Source: a virus. Taken from it: a stretch of DNA of 64,000 nt. Under the pieces are notes generated by a model that saw only the letters and a program-made list of their open reading frames with translations, did not search any database and was not told the origin of the DNA. A program made the position numbers and the translations under genes. Position 1 is the first letter of the stretch. Each line of letters opens with the position of its first letter. The DNA is taken from positions 1 through 64,000 of the IMG/VR virus record IMGVR_UViG_3300021579_000007, one strand, 5' to 3'. Below, piece after piece: positions 33,101-41,999 of the stretch.

Positions 33101-36100
33101 AGTGAGCGAGTCCTGGATGTTCTTGGCCGCCGTGCTCACGTCCAGAATCTTAGCTTTGAATACCTCAAGGTCGAAAATCCCGTCCTTGGTGAAGGAGTCC
33201 ATTGCGATCTTGGCAATGTCGATGCCGGCGGGGAGGTCGGTGGTAAAGAGGCCGACCGCGCCCATAATGGCGTCTTTGTAGAAGTCCGCGCCGATTTTCC
33301 CGGCCTGAAATACGCTGGTCAGCTTGTCGGTCAGGGCCTGGAACGTGATGTTTCCCTTGCTGATGGTCTCCGCGATGGCAGCGGGGATTTTATCAATGCC
33401 GAGGTTCGCAATGAGCATGTTGCCAAAGGTCGTCCCGGTCTGCTCGACAGACTTGCCGAGCTTCATCGCTTGGTCCGCCGTGATAAAGGTTCCGAGCGCC
33501 TGCAACTGCTTGGCGATCTCCGGCCCGGCCTTAGTCGTGAGTACGTCCTTGCTCGCCGCCAGGAAGTCGCCGCCGAACATCTTTGCCGCCAGCGCTTTGG
33601 TGTCCTCGAAGAAGTAATTGCCGCTGTCGATCTCGGCGGCAAAGGAGACTTTCCAGCTCGTGAGTGTGTCCTTGACTGAGGCGCGGATCTGCGTGCCTTG
33701 CGTCGGCGTGTGAGCAAAAAACACGTCGAAGAGTGCGCCGAGGCCAGCCCCAAGAGGACCGAGAAAGCCACCGATAGTTGCGCCTTGTCCCCCTCCCAAG
33801 ATTTTTGCGAATATCTGCCCGAGTCCGATGCTCACTCCGATGATAGGGAGTGCCTGCCCGAAGGATTGCACGAAGCTGCCCGCCGCATTAAATCCAGCAT
33901 TGCTAAAGAGATTTCCAAGACTGCCGAACAGCCCTCCGCCTCCGCTGCTCGCCGGTTGGCCGAGGCTCGTAAATATCGAACCGGCCCCTGTCCCATTAAA
34001 GATGCCCTGAAAACCACTGACAAAATTTGTTGCGGAAATTGCGCCGCCCTGCCCAAATAAAAAGCCTATCAATCCCCCGCCGTTGTCAAACACCAGCTTG
34101 GAGATATTGCCGATCAGCGGCACGTCGAGGTTCTGCTGCTTCCCAGCAATCAACTGCGAGAAGAATTTGACCCCAAGCCCCTGGCCGACACTCGACAGGA
34201 TATTCCCGATAGACTGCGTCCCCTGCAAGATGCCGGTGGTGACCTGCTCCAGCATCGCGCCAATGCTGTTCTGCGAGATGAAGGCAGTTTTCGCGAGTTC
34301 GTTTTGCAGGGTCTGGAAGGCGGTGCGGCCTTGGATGCCAATGGTCTGAAGATGGGTAACGGTGTCGCCGAATTCAGTGTTGAGTGTGTTGACGGTTTCT
34401 GCTTGTTTACTATATTGCGCTGTCGCTGCCGCCAGGGCGGTAACAGTATTTTGCGCCTGGACACCACCCTGCGCACTGTTAATGTCTTGAATGGCTGCCA
34501 GTTGCTGGCGTAGGGCATCGACATGTGCCGCGTCCGCTGCGAGGTCTACTTGTGCTTGGGTCAGCTTTATTTGAATCGCTTGCTGGTCAGCAACGATCAA
34601 TTGACGCTGCACCTCCAGTTCCCGTTGCGTGATGGCAAAGATTTCTTGCGCACTCGCGCCAGATGCCACCGCCAGTTCTTTCTCTGCCGTCAATCGCTGC
34701 TGGTCAGCCTGGAGCACCGTTTTCTGATTCGCGATCGCGTTCAGATCGGACTGTTGTTGCAAATCACCCGCACTTTTGGCTGCGTCCGCCCGTACCTGCG
34801 CCTGCTTGATGAATTGATCGGTCAGGGCGATAGCGGCTTGTTGGGCCTGTAGCGTGCCGGCGGCTACCTGATTCTGCGCTGCCGTCACCGCCGTTCCTGC
34901 CTGCGCTACATTCGCCGTCGCTTCCTGGATCTTGAGATTTGTGGCAGTGAGATCCTTCTGGTCTTGCGCCGCCCGGGCTGCACCCTCGTCTCCACCCAGT
35001 CGTTGCGCTTCCCCTAATCGCGTGGTGATCTCGACCTGTTGTTGCAAGAGCCCGTTGAGATCCGCCTGGGCTTTTGCCTGATTCGCTTGGGCTGCGCTCA
35101 CGCCGGCTGCGGCGAGTTGTTGCTGTGTGCTCAGCAATTTGTCTTGCGCCGCCTGCTGCGCCGCCAACGGCGCATTGGCCTGCTGGAGCAAGGTCAGGTT
35201 TGCCTGCTGAAGCGCGACCTGCCCTTGCAGGAGCGTCTTGCGCCCTTCCGCGGTGGCGGCCTCCACCGCAAACTCTGCTTGTGTGGCTTTGATCGACTGC
35301 TCAGACCGGAGTTGCGCCGCCGCGCTTTTGTCCTGTTCATTCTTGAGCACGACCAGGGTCGTGGCGTCACTGGCCCGGCGATCTATCTCGCTCGTGTCCT
35401 TGACGTTGCTGGCTTTCGCCAGCGCTAAGGCTTGCTGGCGCTGCGCCTCAATTTGCTGGAGTTGGGCTTGAAAGGAGGCCTGTATCCCCTCGGAACTGCC
35501 GGTGACCTTGCCCAGCGCCACGGCCAGTTCGACATATGCTTTCGCGGCCTCCGTGGCAAGTTTCTCCCCGGCCGCTACGGCCTTGTTTGACTCGTCTTGT
35601 GAGAGACTCAGCCTTTTCTGGCTACCTTCGAGTGAGACATAGGCCCCACCGAGCGCTTCAAAGGCGACGGTTCCCAGGTTGACGGAGTCGGGTAACTGAT
35701 GCCATTGGGTTGTCAGCGCAGTGAGTTGCGCCCCGGTTTTCCCTGCGACCCCATTCCATTCATCCAACGCTTGCTGACCTTTTTGCAAGGCCAGGTCCAG
35801 CGTGTCCGTCTGCCCAACCACTGCCTCAAACGGTGCCATCAGCGCTAACGCTGCTCCTTCCGTCGCATGCAGTGCCGCGGTCAAAATCGTCAGTACATCA
35901 CTTGCCTCGCTGATCGCCGCAGACAATGCGAGAGTACCGAGCTTGGCCGCAGCGAAACCGACACCCTTACTGGTGATCCCTCCCGGCTGTGCAGTAGAGG
36001 TGGCTTGCGTGACGACCTGAATGGCGACGACCGTACTTTTCGCCGCCAGTTTGACGAGCCAGTCCCATAAGTCCGCCGCAAATGCCCCTGCCTGTCTTAA

Positions 36101-36997
36101 GGTTTGGGTATCGACATTGACCGGCACGGACTCGCCCGCTGCCCGCAACTTATCCAGCTCATCGCGGGCGCCGATCAATACCTCTTTCATCGCGCTAAAC
36201 ACGCCGGCGAAGTTCGCCGCCAGCGTCAAGTTGCTAAAGGTGCTGACCGTGGTAGTCAGCCCGACCCAGGTCAGGGCAGCCCCTTCTGCGAGCTGGTTAT
36301 AGACCGCCAGATGCGCGTTGAGTTCCTGGATGAGCGTCCCCTGCGCCTTGTATTGCCGCGCTTGCTCGACCGTGATGCCGATCGTCTGTAAGACAATCTG
36401 TCCCTGCGCGCGCAAGAGCGTGAAAATTTCACGCGACTGGTTCTCGACCAATGCGTCATTCAAGCCCAGCAGCTTACTGATATTCAGAATGCCTTGCGCG
36501 GCCTGCAATCGATCGTTATCGGTGGCGACCTGGCCGCGACCGAAGGCCAGCACGTTGCGGAACACATCAAGCAACTCTTGCTGTGTCCCTAAGGTGGACG
36601 CGGACATTTGGGCAATTTTCTCCTGGAGTGCCCCAGCCTCTTTGAGATTGGCCGTCCAGGCTGCTGAGGTCGAGACTTGTTTGCCCGAGGCATCGACCAG
36701 TTGCGTGGTCCCTTGCAGCAGGGCTGCGATGCCCAGCCGGGACCGCTCCAGCGTGGCGCTGTAACTGATGCCTTGCTTGACCAGTCCCTCAGCATCACTG
36801 ATGAGACCGCGAAAGAGACCGGCGAGCGTGATGCCGGCGGCAATTTGCGCGATCCGCTGCAAAGAACTCGCGACGGCATCGACGGCGCGCGTTACCTGCC
36901 CGGCCTGCGGGGGAATGCTGCCCAGGGCCTGGTTGACCTGCTGCGCGCCGGCCGTCGCCCCGGTCGCGTTGATCGAGATGTTCAGCGTGGTGGCCAC
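30125..36997 (-). CDS. Tape measure protein
   Basis: 2290 residues starting at GTG 36997, which overlaps the chaperone's TAG. The first few hundred residues contain ISINATGATAGAQQVNQALG and helical repeats, and a very long Gln/Ala coiled coil spans about residues 480-900. Gly-rich hydrophobic segments typical of tape measures occur near residues 1040-1100 (GGGQGATIGGFLGPLGAGL), and a GSGTGDTVPAMLAPGEFVVN motif lies near 1830. It sets tail length; by the usual 0.15 nm per residue this predicts a tail of roughly 340 nm. Confidence 0.9.
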   Translation of the reverse strand: MATTLNISINATGATAGAQQVNQALGSIPPQAGQVTRAVDAVASSLQRIAQIAAGITLAGLFRGLISDAEGLVKQGISYSATLERSRLGIAALLQGTTQLVDASGKQVSTSAAWTANLKEAGALQEKIAQMSASTLGTQQELLDVFRNVLAFGRGQVATDNDRLQAAQGILNISKLLGLNDALVENQSREIFTLLRAQGQIVLQTIGITVEQARQYKAQGTLIQELNAHLAVYNQLAEGAALTWVGLTTTVSTFSNLTLAANFAGVFSAMKEVLIGARDELDKLRAAGESVPVNVDTQTLRQAGAFAADLWDWLVKLAAKSTVVAIQVVTQATSTAQPGGITSKGVGFAAAKLGTLALSAAISEASDVLTILTAALHATEGAALALMAPFEAVVGQTDTLDLALQKGQQALDEWNGVAGKTGAQLTALTTQWHQLPDSVNLGTVAFEALGGAYVSLEGSQKRLSLSQDESNKAVAAGEKLATEAAKAYVELAVALGKVTGSSEGIQASFQAQLQQIEAQRQQALALAKASNVKDTSEIDRRASDATTLVVLKNEQDKSAAAQLRSEQSIKATQAEFAVEAATAEGRKTLLQGQVALQQANLTLLQQANAPLAAQQAAQDKLLSTQQQLAAAGVSAAQANQAKAQADLNGLLQQQVEITTRLGEAQRLGGDEGAARAAQDQKDLTATNLKIQEATANVAQAGTAVTAAQNQVAAGTLQAQQAAIALTDQFIKQAQVRADAAKSAGDLQQQSDLNAIANQKTVLQADQQRLTAEKELAVASGASAQEIFAITQRELEVQRQLIVADQQAIQIKLTQAQVDLAADAAHVDALRQQLAAIQDINSAQGGVQAQNTVTALAAATAQYSKQAETVNTLNTEFGDTVTHLQTIGIQGRTAFQTLQNELAKTAFISQNSIGAMLEQVTTGILQGTQSIGNILSSVGQGLGVKFFSQLIAGKQQNLDVPLIGNISKLVFDNGGGLIGFLFGQGGAISATNFVSGFQGIFNGTGAGSIFTSLGQPASSGGGGLFGSLGNLFSNAGFNAAGSFVQSFGQALPIIGVSIGLGQIFAKILGGGQGATIGGFLGPLGAGLGALFDVFFAHTPTQGTQIRASVKDTLTSWKVSFAAEIDSGNYFFEDTKALAAKMFGGDFLAASKDVLTTKAGPEIAKQLQALGTFITADQAMKLGKSVEQTGTTFGNMLIANLGIDKIPAAIAETISKGNITFQALTDKLTSVFQAGKIGADFYKDAIMGAVGLFTTDLPAGIDIAKIAMDSFTKDGIFDLEVFKAKILDVSTAAKNIQDSLTKAITEGISGNLTTAQVEINFKTNLQQVIRDELIAKTIAEGIGDVFKGIDLTKPLDSATIDLLGTRVGVVYDNVKSVLGAAGALPDAFNKTTTAATSTGDAVESILKGVGLTASQIVDVRSAFANLKLPENLSGIATQDADAVKKAFDDALASAGLTADQITKVDGALHSAGLFAKDFAAGLKDAANASADLAAAAKDATAAADLKGGAFAADIRSAASTAISDGIKNGASATDIGASFTKGLENSIATSITNAVITGFTNAALTSSALGPALAKITDLENSYIAGKIDLSTFTKGIAGAFAAAKPEIEKLAAAIGVTGDELRKALGPLLGDDGTGAHQQGFINNPLNDLLGPLADKQKAVTDQTSQTADAAKAAADNTGAMVDALQAALKAAGGSAEEIAKVKDAMLAAGASGGNLTDALGAAAKAAGLSLPELAKMKDSLGLAGDAGNAVAKSLADALAKSGLLPPTLKDAGSEADGIRGAMEKALANITSSASQAQALATALQNAAIASATIHIPAAPAATGHAGGGLVGGSGTGDTVPAMLAPGEFVVNAKDAQKHLALLAQINAGMEVAHFATGGPVGTAPHNFIERALADPTADSHLVDSLKSMGFAAKTAATSVQDLAKQIDALAQARIAIGTTLAEQLGQIGALSAEAVAKVKYDAIKNQLQPLLDQFNAGTKLSLEDLAKAQTLTNQLRTTTVDRYTAEVASLQQIQKDWQTTTRTIQDAITSIVAKGPGSSGTEQLAFLQIQAAQLRAQIKTAAPADQPALVQSLATNLQNQVQTASTFLSTSDQRFANLRDDVVKELQGLQVVASHQVDTTAAAIADLRTATVTALRALAAQEDALAVAQIAILQKQLDAMTHPVSRTPPETVPNPHHPLGGMTSAASGFLGTLTQDQLFLAHAGELVAIAPVSKLQAVTAPAVSTAPPVIQYSPQISVRVDGGSDDPQDLADAVGRQVRKELDQHADDFFLKAWGGRGGKVVRQELTLRK

Positions 36998-37781
36998 TAT
37001 TTCTTCTTCTCGCTCTGCGCGCGGCAGTGCTCCCGGAAGGCGTTATCGAGATCGCGAATGAGCGCCACCATATCGGCCCGCCATTCCCCCCTGACCTCGT
37101 GCTCATCGAGATAGGCCAGGATCTCGGTGAGTGGGATCGCGCCCACCTCCATCCCCATTGGCCGTGATGGCGAGAGGAACGCGAATGCATTCCACACCGG
37201 CAGCAGGTGCGGCGCTAACTCAGGGTCCAGCACTTCAGCCGGAATTTCCTTGAGCACGGGTTTGCCCGTAAATGGGTCGCGCTCCTGCGCCAGCGCCGCA
37301 AACCACTCGGCATTAGCCGGCGTGCGGTCACTCGTCGTGCCGTGCTTCAGGAACCAGCCGAGGTACTGGACAAATTTTCGTGCTCGACCTCGTCCTGCTC
37401 GCGCTTGTAGTTCGCCGCCTGCAACGAGTGAAATTCCACATCGTTGCGGAAATCGGTCGATTCCTTCAGCGCGGCATACGCTGCCGTTTCGCTGTAAGGA
37501 ACCGCCGTCGGCGGGTCGTCGTCCGTCGTCACCCCCTGCCAATCGAGCAGGATATATTTTGCCAATGCCCGCAGTGCGATGGGGTCGCGAATCGAGGCGG
37601 GGATATAGCCATCGCGAAACTGACGGAAGAAAGGCCGCAGTTCTTTCTCTAGCCACTCTTTGTGACGCGGGTTGCCATCGCGGGCGATCTTGAGTTTGAC
37701 GCCGGGCACGCGGTACGAATAATCGATCCATACGCCCTCCTGCTCGGCGAGACTATCGGTTTTGCCTAGATTCATGGTCAT
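36997..37781 (-). CDS. Tail assembly chaperone, long form by -1 ribosomal frameshift
   Basis: The short chaperone frame ends at 37347, but a second frame continues to 36997. Both share the heptamer A AAT TTG (37377 to 37371), a canonical XXXYYYZ slip site in the zero frame. Shifting back by one base joins the two into about 261 residues, continuing FVQYLGWFLKHGTTSDRTPA and ending SEKKK. This is the lambda G/GT arrangement directly before the tape measure gene. The frame of the extension alone has no good ribosome site. Confidence 0.75.
37347..37781 (-). CDS. Tail assembly chaperone, short form
   Basis: 144 residues from ATG 37781 (or ATG 37775), both behind AGGAGG. Landmarks: SYRVPGVKLKIARDGNPRH, then IALRALAKYILLDWQGVT and YKREQDEVEHEN. 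It acts with the frameshifted form to load onto the tape measure during tail assembly. Confidence 0.75.
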   Translation of the reverse strand: MTMNLGKTDSLAEQEGVWIDYSYRVPGVKLKIARDGNPRHKEWLEKELRPFFRQFRDGYIPASIRDPIALRALAKYILLDWQGVTTDDDPPTAVPYSETAAYAALKESTDFRNDVEFHSLQAANYKREQDEVEHENLSSTSAGS

Positions 37782-37816
37782 GGGCCTCCTGTGGACCACG
37801 GACACTGGTTGTGGGA

Positions 37817-38998
37817 TTAGAGAATGTCAATCTGCATCGTGAAATTCTGCGTCGGTTCGCGCACCGCCGTAAACGGCAGCGAGATGAGCAGGTCGTTGTT
37901 AATCGTCACCTGCTGCTTGTTGCCATCGGAAAAATAGAGCTTCGGCAATGTAAAGATGTACGTTTTCGGCGTCACGCTGGTGACGCGCAGCGAGAGCCCG
38001 CTGACGACGTGGCTGAAGAACTTGTTGCGCAGCGTGATCGAGTCGAAATAGGCGACGAGCGTGCCGGTGATACCCAGCGAGCCGTACCCAATGCCAACGC
38101 CAGACTTATTGGCAATGGCTGGCTGGTTGCGCAGATTGCCGGTCACCGTCAGCGCCACACTCTTGAGGGCCGTCGTCAGCACCGCCGGTACAGTGGAGGG
38201 AGGGACGATTGTGCCTTCATAGATCGTGCCCACATTGGCAGTGGCGTTCATGACAGAGCCGGTTTGCGCCGGCGTGACGGTCGTGCCCAGCGGCGAGGCA
38301 CCGGAGACGCTTCCCCCCTTGCCCATCAGCGCGAAAGTGCCGGTGAGTATGGCCTGCGTGGCGAAACTGAGATCCATCTGGCTGACACGCATCCCGTTGA
38401 AGAAGTTGTAGATGTTGAGGTCGAGGTCTTGTTCCTCAAAGACATAGGAGACGGGTGTCGTGCCGTTGCGGGCAAATTTGCCACTGATGCTGCGTCCAGC
38501 GGTAGAGACTTCGTCCACCAAGGTGGCGGTCGGAAAGACCGTCATAATGGTGGCGGTGAGCGCCGTAATCAAAAAGATTCCGTTGTTCGCAGCAGCGGTG
38601 AACCCGGTGGTCTTGACCCACTGACCGACGACAAATCCGTCTGTGAGGAACGATCCCGTCGCCCGCACGATGGTGCTTGAAGCGGCAATCGCTTGCAGGT
38701 TGGCGGCCGTCATGGTCGTGACGGTGAACGTCGTGCCCAGGATGGCCGCCATGAACGGATCATACTCCGTCTCGCTCAGCTCGAAAGGCAGCGAGCCGAC
38801 GGCGCTCCCGCCAATCTCCACCAGATCGGGCACTTGACGGTCAGAGCGCACTTCGGCGCTGGCCGCTGTTGTCATGACGTGGTTGAAATCCGCGCCGGTG
38901 GTGCGAATCTCTGTGTAGGTGCCGGCGACGGGCGTCTCACCCCATGTGACCTCGGGCTTGTACACCCACCTCACGCGGTTGCTGTCAGCATTGGCCAT
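37817..38998 (-). CDS. Major tail (tube) protein
   Basis: 393 residues. The start RWVYKPEVTWGETPVAGTYT is typical of phage tail tube proteins, followed by SAEVRSDRQVPDLVEIGGS and a long beta-rich body. A probable Ig-like insertion lies at about residues 100-170. Its position before the chaperone/tape-measure genes fits. ATG 38998 follows GAGGAGATCGACA. Confidence 0.8.
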   Translation of the reverse strand: MANADSNRVRWVYKPEVTWGETPVAGTYTEIRTTGADFNHVMTTAASAEVRSDRQVPDLVEIGGSAVGSLPFELSETEYDPFMAAILGTTFTVTTMTAANLQAIAASSTIVRATGSFLTDGFVVGQWVKTTGFTAAANNGIFLITALTATIMTVFPTATLVDEVSTAGRSISGKFARNGTTPVSYVFEEQDLDLNIYNFFNGMRVSQMDLSFATQAILTGTFALMGKGGSVSGASPLGTTVTPAQTGSVMNATANVGTIYEGTIVPPSTVPAVLTTALKSVALTVTGNLRNQPAIANKSGVGIGYGSLGITGTLVAYFDSITLRNKFFSHVVSGLSLRVTSVTPKTYIFTLPKLYFSDGNKQQVTINNDLLISLPFTAVREPTQNFTMQIDIL

Positions 38999-39067
38999 TG
39001 TCGATCTCCTCTACCTCTGGCCCACGCTGGAGCACGATGAGAAAGTAAAATAGGACTGGGACTCTGC

Positions 39068-39247
39068 TTACACCTCGATCACCCGTTTACAGCGGTGACA
39101 CACAAATCGTCCGGCGATCTTTCCCTCTGCATTCGGTTGCGCCAGCATCCGGTTGCAGACACACCGCGCCGGTTCTCCGGGAGCCACCTTGACCTTGAGC
39201 GGTAGCTCTGTGAGCGTCCGCAGCACGTCTGGGCGTTGCGGTTCCAC
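39068..39247 (-). CDS. Com-like small zinc-binding protein
   Basis: 59 residues from GTG 39247. The Cys layout CVCNRMLAQPN...GRFVCHRCKRVIEV (two Cys pairs with a Gly/hydrophobic spacer) resembles the Mu Com family of small zinc proteins, which in Mu regulates mom translation. It lies between tail terminator and tail tube genes. Assignment is by Cys spacing only. Confidence 0.5.
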   Translation of the reverse strand: MEPQRPDVLRTLTELPLKVKVAPGEPARCVCNRMLAQPNAEGKIAGRFVCHRCKRVIEV

Positions 39248-39250
39248 GGG

Positions 39251-39679
39251 CTAATACACCTTCTCCCGGATATAGGGCACGACCACGTTCATCTGAAACC
39301 AGCCATCGCGCGCTGGGACTGTCTCCGCATAGGGAGTGCGGCAGGTAATCTGACCCTGGGTGCCGGCTGTGAATTGCGCGCCGTGACCATCAGACGTGCG
39401 AAACACGGCCGCGATCTGATCGGCCAGGGTGTGCGCGCGCACTTCTCCCGTCTCCTCCGGGACAAACACTTGCACCATGACCACACCTGCAAAGCGGTGC
39501 AGCGGGCGGGTATTGATCGAGGCTTGTTGCCCGGCACCGGAGCGGAGAAAGAAGGCCACCCAGGGAACCGCGACCGGCTGCACCCACGGGGCGTTCTCCC
39601 AGCGCACCGGCGTGGTCGTGCCCCACGCGGTCTGAAAGCGTGAGATGAAGGCGGTGCGTTCGTCGAGAAAGTCACCCAT
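39251..39679 (-). CDS. Tail terminator / tail completion-like protein
   Basis: 142 residues with FISRFQTAWGTTTPVRWENA, VPWVAFFLRSGAGQ and VVMVQVFVPEETG..AHTLADQI, the pattern of small alpha/beta tail-terminator proteins (DUF4128-like). ATG 39679 overlaps the previous gene's stop by one base. Confidence 0.65.
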   Translation of the reverse strand: MGDFLDERTAFISRFQTAWGTTTPVRWENAPWVQPVAVPWVAFFLRSGAGQQASINTRPLHRFAGVVMVQVFVPEETGEVRAHTLADQIAAVFRTSDGHGAQFTAGTQGQITCRTPYAETVPARDGWFQMNVVVPYIREKVY

Positions 39680-40131
39680 CAGATCACGCTCGTTCCCTGA
39701 ATGTCCGCCTCAACTTCGGCCACGGTCATCTCGACGTAGCCCGCTGGTGCTTGCGTGCTGTGACCATCGTTTAAGGGCTGGATATAGGGCAAATTATTCG
39801 AGATCCACACGGTGCGGTATGGATTCCCGCCTGGTGCGGTGAGCACATCGAGTTCCGGCGTTGCGACACTCACCGCCGCGTTGGCGGCGCTGCTCGACTC
39901 GTGATAGGCGGGGTAATCACCGGGGGGCAGACTTGTCTCTGACGAGGTATCAAGAGAGACAATCCAACTGCCGCGCGCGCGACCTGTCTTCACAGGAGTG
40001 CGTGCGACGATCTTCCCTAAGAGATCGAGGGTCGTTTTTTTGACCACCGTGCCAAGCTCCACGCCGATCTGCTTGGCAAATGCCTCCAGATCGGCGGTGA
40101 ACTGAATGAGGTGTTGCTCGTTCTCTGCCAT
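39679..40131 (-). CDS. HK97 gp10-like neck/tail completion protein
   Basis: 150 residues: LEAFAKQIGVELGTVVKKTT, then ARTPVKTGRARGSWIVS, the RTPVxTGxxRxS motif of gp10-like head-tail joining proteins. NPYRTVWISNNLPYIQPLND follows near the C-terminus. Acts at the neck or tail end during assembly. Confidence 0.8.
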   Translation of the reverse strand: MAENEQHLIQFTADLEAFAKQIGVELGTVVKKTTLDLLGKIVARTPVKTGRARGSWIVSLDTSSETSLPPGDYPAYHESSSAANAAVSVATPELDVLTAPGGNPYRTVWISNNLPYIQPLNDGHSTQAPAGYVEMTVAEVEADIQGTSVI

Positions 40132-40132
40132 G

Positions 40133-40813
40133 TCAGTTCATCAGCAGCACACTGAATTTGTAGGTAGCCGCCGCGACCGCCAGGCCGCCGTAGGTAATGA
40201 CCAGGGAGGTCTTATCGACCGTCCACGTTGGGGCGCGTTGCGTGCCAGTGCCACCGTTCATGACGACGAGGGCGATAGGATCAAGATTCCAGAAGCCACG
40301 CTTAAACATTATGGTGATGATCGTACTCGTGTCTTGCCCGGTCCCTGTCGAGGTCACGGTAAACCCCATCTGCATGCAGGTACCGGTAATCGCGGAGACG
40401 GCAGCCGTCGTACCCCAGCCAGCCGAGAGCACAAAGTCCCCAGCCACCATGTCAGGATCAATCCCGAACCATTCGAGATAGGCATGGCCTTCACGGAGAA
40501 AACTGGAGAATGTCACCTGGGCAGGCAGGCAGTTTTCAAAGAGGCACCGGATGGGCGCCGCTTCGATCTGGTTGATATCCAGCGTCTGGGTGGGGGTAAA
40601 GACGAGACTGCCACGACCGACAAACCGCAACGCCTGTGTGGCGGTCATCACGACGGCATCGACCTCTGCCGTGCTCACATCCAGTGGCGAAGAAATGACA
40701 AAGGTCATGCTCTGTCCCGTAGACGTCAGCGCCTCTTTCAGAGAGGCAAAACTATTGGCATCCACCTCGCCGGGAAACAGGTTCTGCAGAAAGATCGGGT
40801 TTGGTGTCGTCAT
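40133..40813 (-). CDS. Unknown virion assembly protein
   Basis: 226 residues from ATG 40813 (ATGA overlap with the upstream gene). Beta-rich with long hydrophobic strands (AVVMTATQALRFVGRGSLVF, then SFLREGHAYLEWFGIDPDM). Located among head-tail joining genes; a head-completion or minor tail role is likely. No family recognised. Confidence 0.6.
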   Translation of the reverse strand: MTTPNPIFLQNLFPGEVDANSFASLKEALTSTGQSMTFVISSPLDVSTAEVDAVVMTATQALRFVGRGSLVFTPTQTLDINQIEAAPIRCLFENCLPAQVTFSSFLREGHAYLEWFGIDPDMVAGDFVLSAGWGTTAAVSAITGTCMQMGFTVTSTGTGQDTSTIITIMFKRGFWNLDPIALVVMNGGTGTQRAPTWTVDKTSLVITYGGLAVAAATYKFSVLLMN

Positions 40814-41172
40814 GCTTGCCTCACGTGCAAAAGAAAGATTGCCCCGGCAGGGTCGAGTCTGAGATTGATAATCCGCCACACTTCGCCGTTGCTGCGCGTG
40901 AACGTCCCCTCAATCACGAAGACGCTCGGGTCGAGACCGAGCCCAGCCACGATCACCTGCTTGTCCTTCGACAGCACAGTGACGTTATCAATCTGGTCCA
41001 CACGAAAATCAGTGAAGAGGACATTTTCCAGTGACAGCGCACCGGGTGCCTCCATCGTGGTCTCTGTGAGCGGATCATACGTGCCACCACTGCCCTGGTA
41101 GGTCACGTCCTCCCGTGCATCGCCGAAGGTCGCCAGCGCGCGAGACAGGAGGGTTTGTACCTGACTGCGCAT
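40810..41172 (-). CDS. Head-tail joining protein
   Basis: 120 residues from ATG 41172, two bases after the upstream TAG. It resembles small head-tail connectors (LLSRALATFGDAREDVTYQG, then VIVAGLGLDPSVFVIEGTFT). An upstream start would overlap the previous gene heavily. Function inferred from size and position. Confidence 0.6.
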   Translation of the reverse strand: MRSQVQTLLSRALATFGDAREDVTYQGSGGTYDPLTETTMEAPGALSLENVLFTDFRVDQIDNVTVLSKDKQVIVAGLGLDPSVFVIEGTFTRSNGEVWRIINLRLDPAGAIFLLHVRQA

Positions 41173-41173
41173 G

Positions 41174-41695
41174 CTACATCCGCTCCAGTCGCGCACTGCT
41201 AATGCTGCCCGGCTGATTGACCTGCCCATAGGGACCAACCAGGATCTGGACGCTCACTGGCAGGACACGCGGCAGATTGGCCCGTTCGACGGTGGCACTC
41301 ATCCCGGGCACGGAAACGGACGTGAACCCGACCGGCGCACTATCCGCGAAGCGGTCGGATGCCAGCAGGTTGCGAGCGAATTCCGCCGTTGCCTGGACCA
41401 GCCAGACTGGCAAACTATCTGAGGCTTCATAAAAGAGGCGGTCTCGTTTCCATACCCACACCCGCGGCCAGCGCAGCGCCTGCGTCGTCGTGATCGGCCA
41501 GCCCATCCAGTTCACCATCTCATCAAGCAGCCGGGTCGCCTGCACCAGCGCGATGGTCTTGTCGTTCGTGCTCGCGTTCAGCCAGGCATCGGCGTAGAGC
41601 ACGCTCTGGTTGTAGGTGTCACCCTCCGCCACCGTGCAATAGCTGTTGGCGTCTATACGGGCTGAGCCGTCTTCGCGGATGAGGACCAGAGGCAT
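41174..41695 (-). CDS. Head-tail connector, DnaT-like phage family
   Basis: 173 residues with SYCTVAEGDTYNQSVLYADAW, then ALVQATRLLDEMVNWMGWP, RWPRVWVWKRD and a helical LVQATAEFARNLLA. This is the pattern of phage proteins annotated as DnaT-like, which act as gp6-type connectors. ATG 41695 follows directly on the previous gene's stop. Confidence 0.75.
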   Translation of the reverse strand: MPLVLIREDGSARIDANSYCTVAEGDTYNQSVLYADAWLNASTNDKTIALVQATRLLDEMVNWMGWPITTTQALRWPRVWVWKRDRLFYEASDSLPVWLVQATAEFARNLLASDRFADSAPVGFTSVSVPGMSATVERANLPRVLPVSVQILVGPYGQVNQPGSISSARLERM

Positions 41696-41902
41696 TTACT
41701 TTCGCTTTCGTGCGGCGCGCTTTCTGCCGGCGGTCGCCAACTTCTGAAACCGCGCTGCTCCTAGCTTTTTCCTACCCAAAAATGCCGCCAACGCACCCGG
41801 GTTGCTCACCTTCCGTTTGCCCTTCCGTGCCGCGAACTTCCTGGTGAGCGCCGCAAACCGTTTCCCGCTTCCAAGCGACGGCTTTTTTCTCTTGACGGTC
41901 AT
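41696..41902 (-). CDS. Very basic small protein
   Basis: 68 residues, about one third Lys/Arg (RFAALTRKFAARKGKRKVSN, then RFQKLATAGRKRAARKRK), with FAALTRKFAARKGK resembling the smaller upstream neighbour. Located just after the capsid genes. Could neutralise or condense packaged DNA, or be a capsid accessory. Confidence 0.6.
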   Translation of the reverse strand: MTVKRKKPSLGSGKRFAALTRKFAARKGKRKVSNPGALAAFLGRKKLGAARFQKLATAGRKRAARKRK

Positions 41903-41903
41903 G

Positions 41904-41999
41904 TTACTTTTTCTTTTGGCTGGCCTTTTTCCGGCCAGCTTTCTTCCTGACCATCGCGGCGAATCGCTTGCGGTTGGCCAGTTGTTTTGCGCTTGCCAT
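41904..41999 (-). CDS. 31-residue very basic micro-protein
   Basis: ATG 41999 overlaps the upstream TAA (TAATG). The peptide begins MASAKQLANRKRFAAMVRKK and has more than 40% Lys/Arg. The shared (K/R)RFAA(M/L).RK core suggests it is a short relative of the 68-residue basic protein that follows at once. Confidence 0.55.
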   Translation of the reverse strand: MASAKQLANRKRFAAMVRKKAGRKKASQKKK

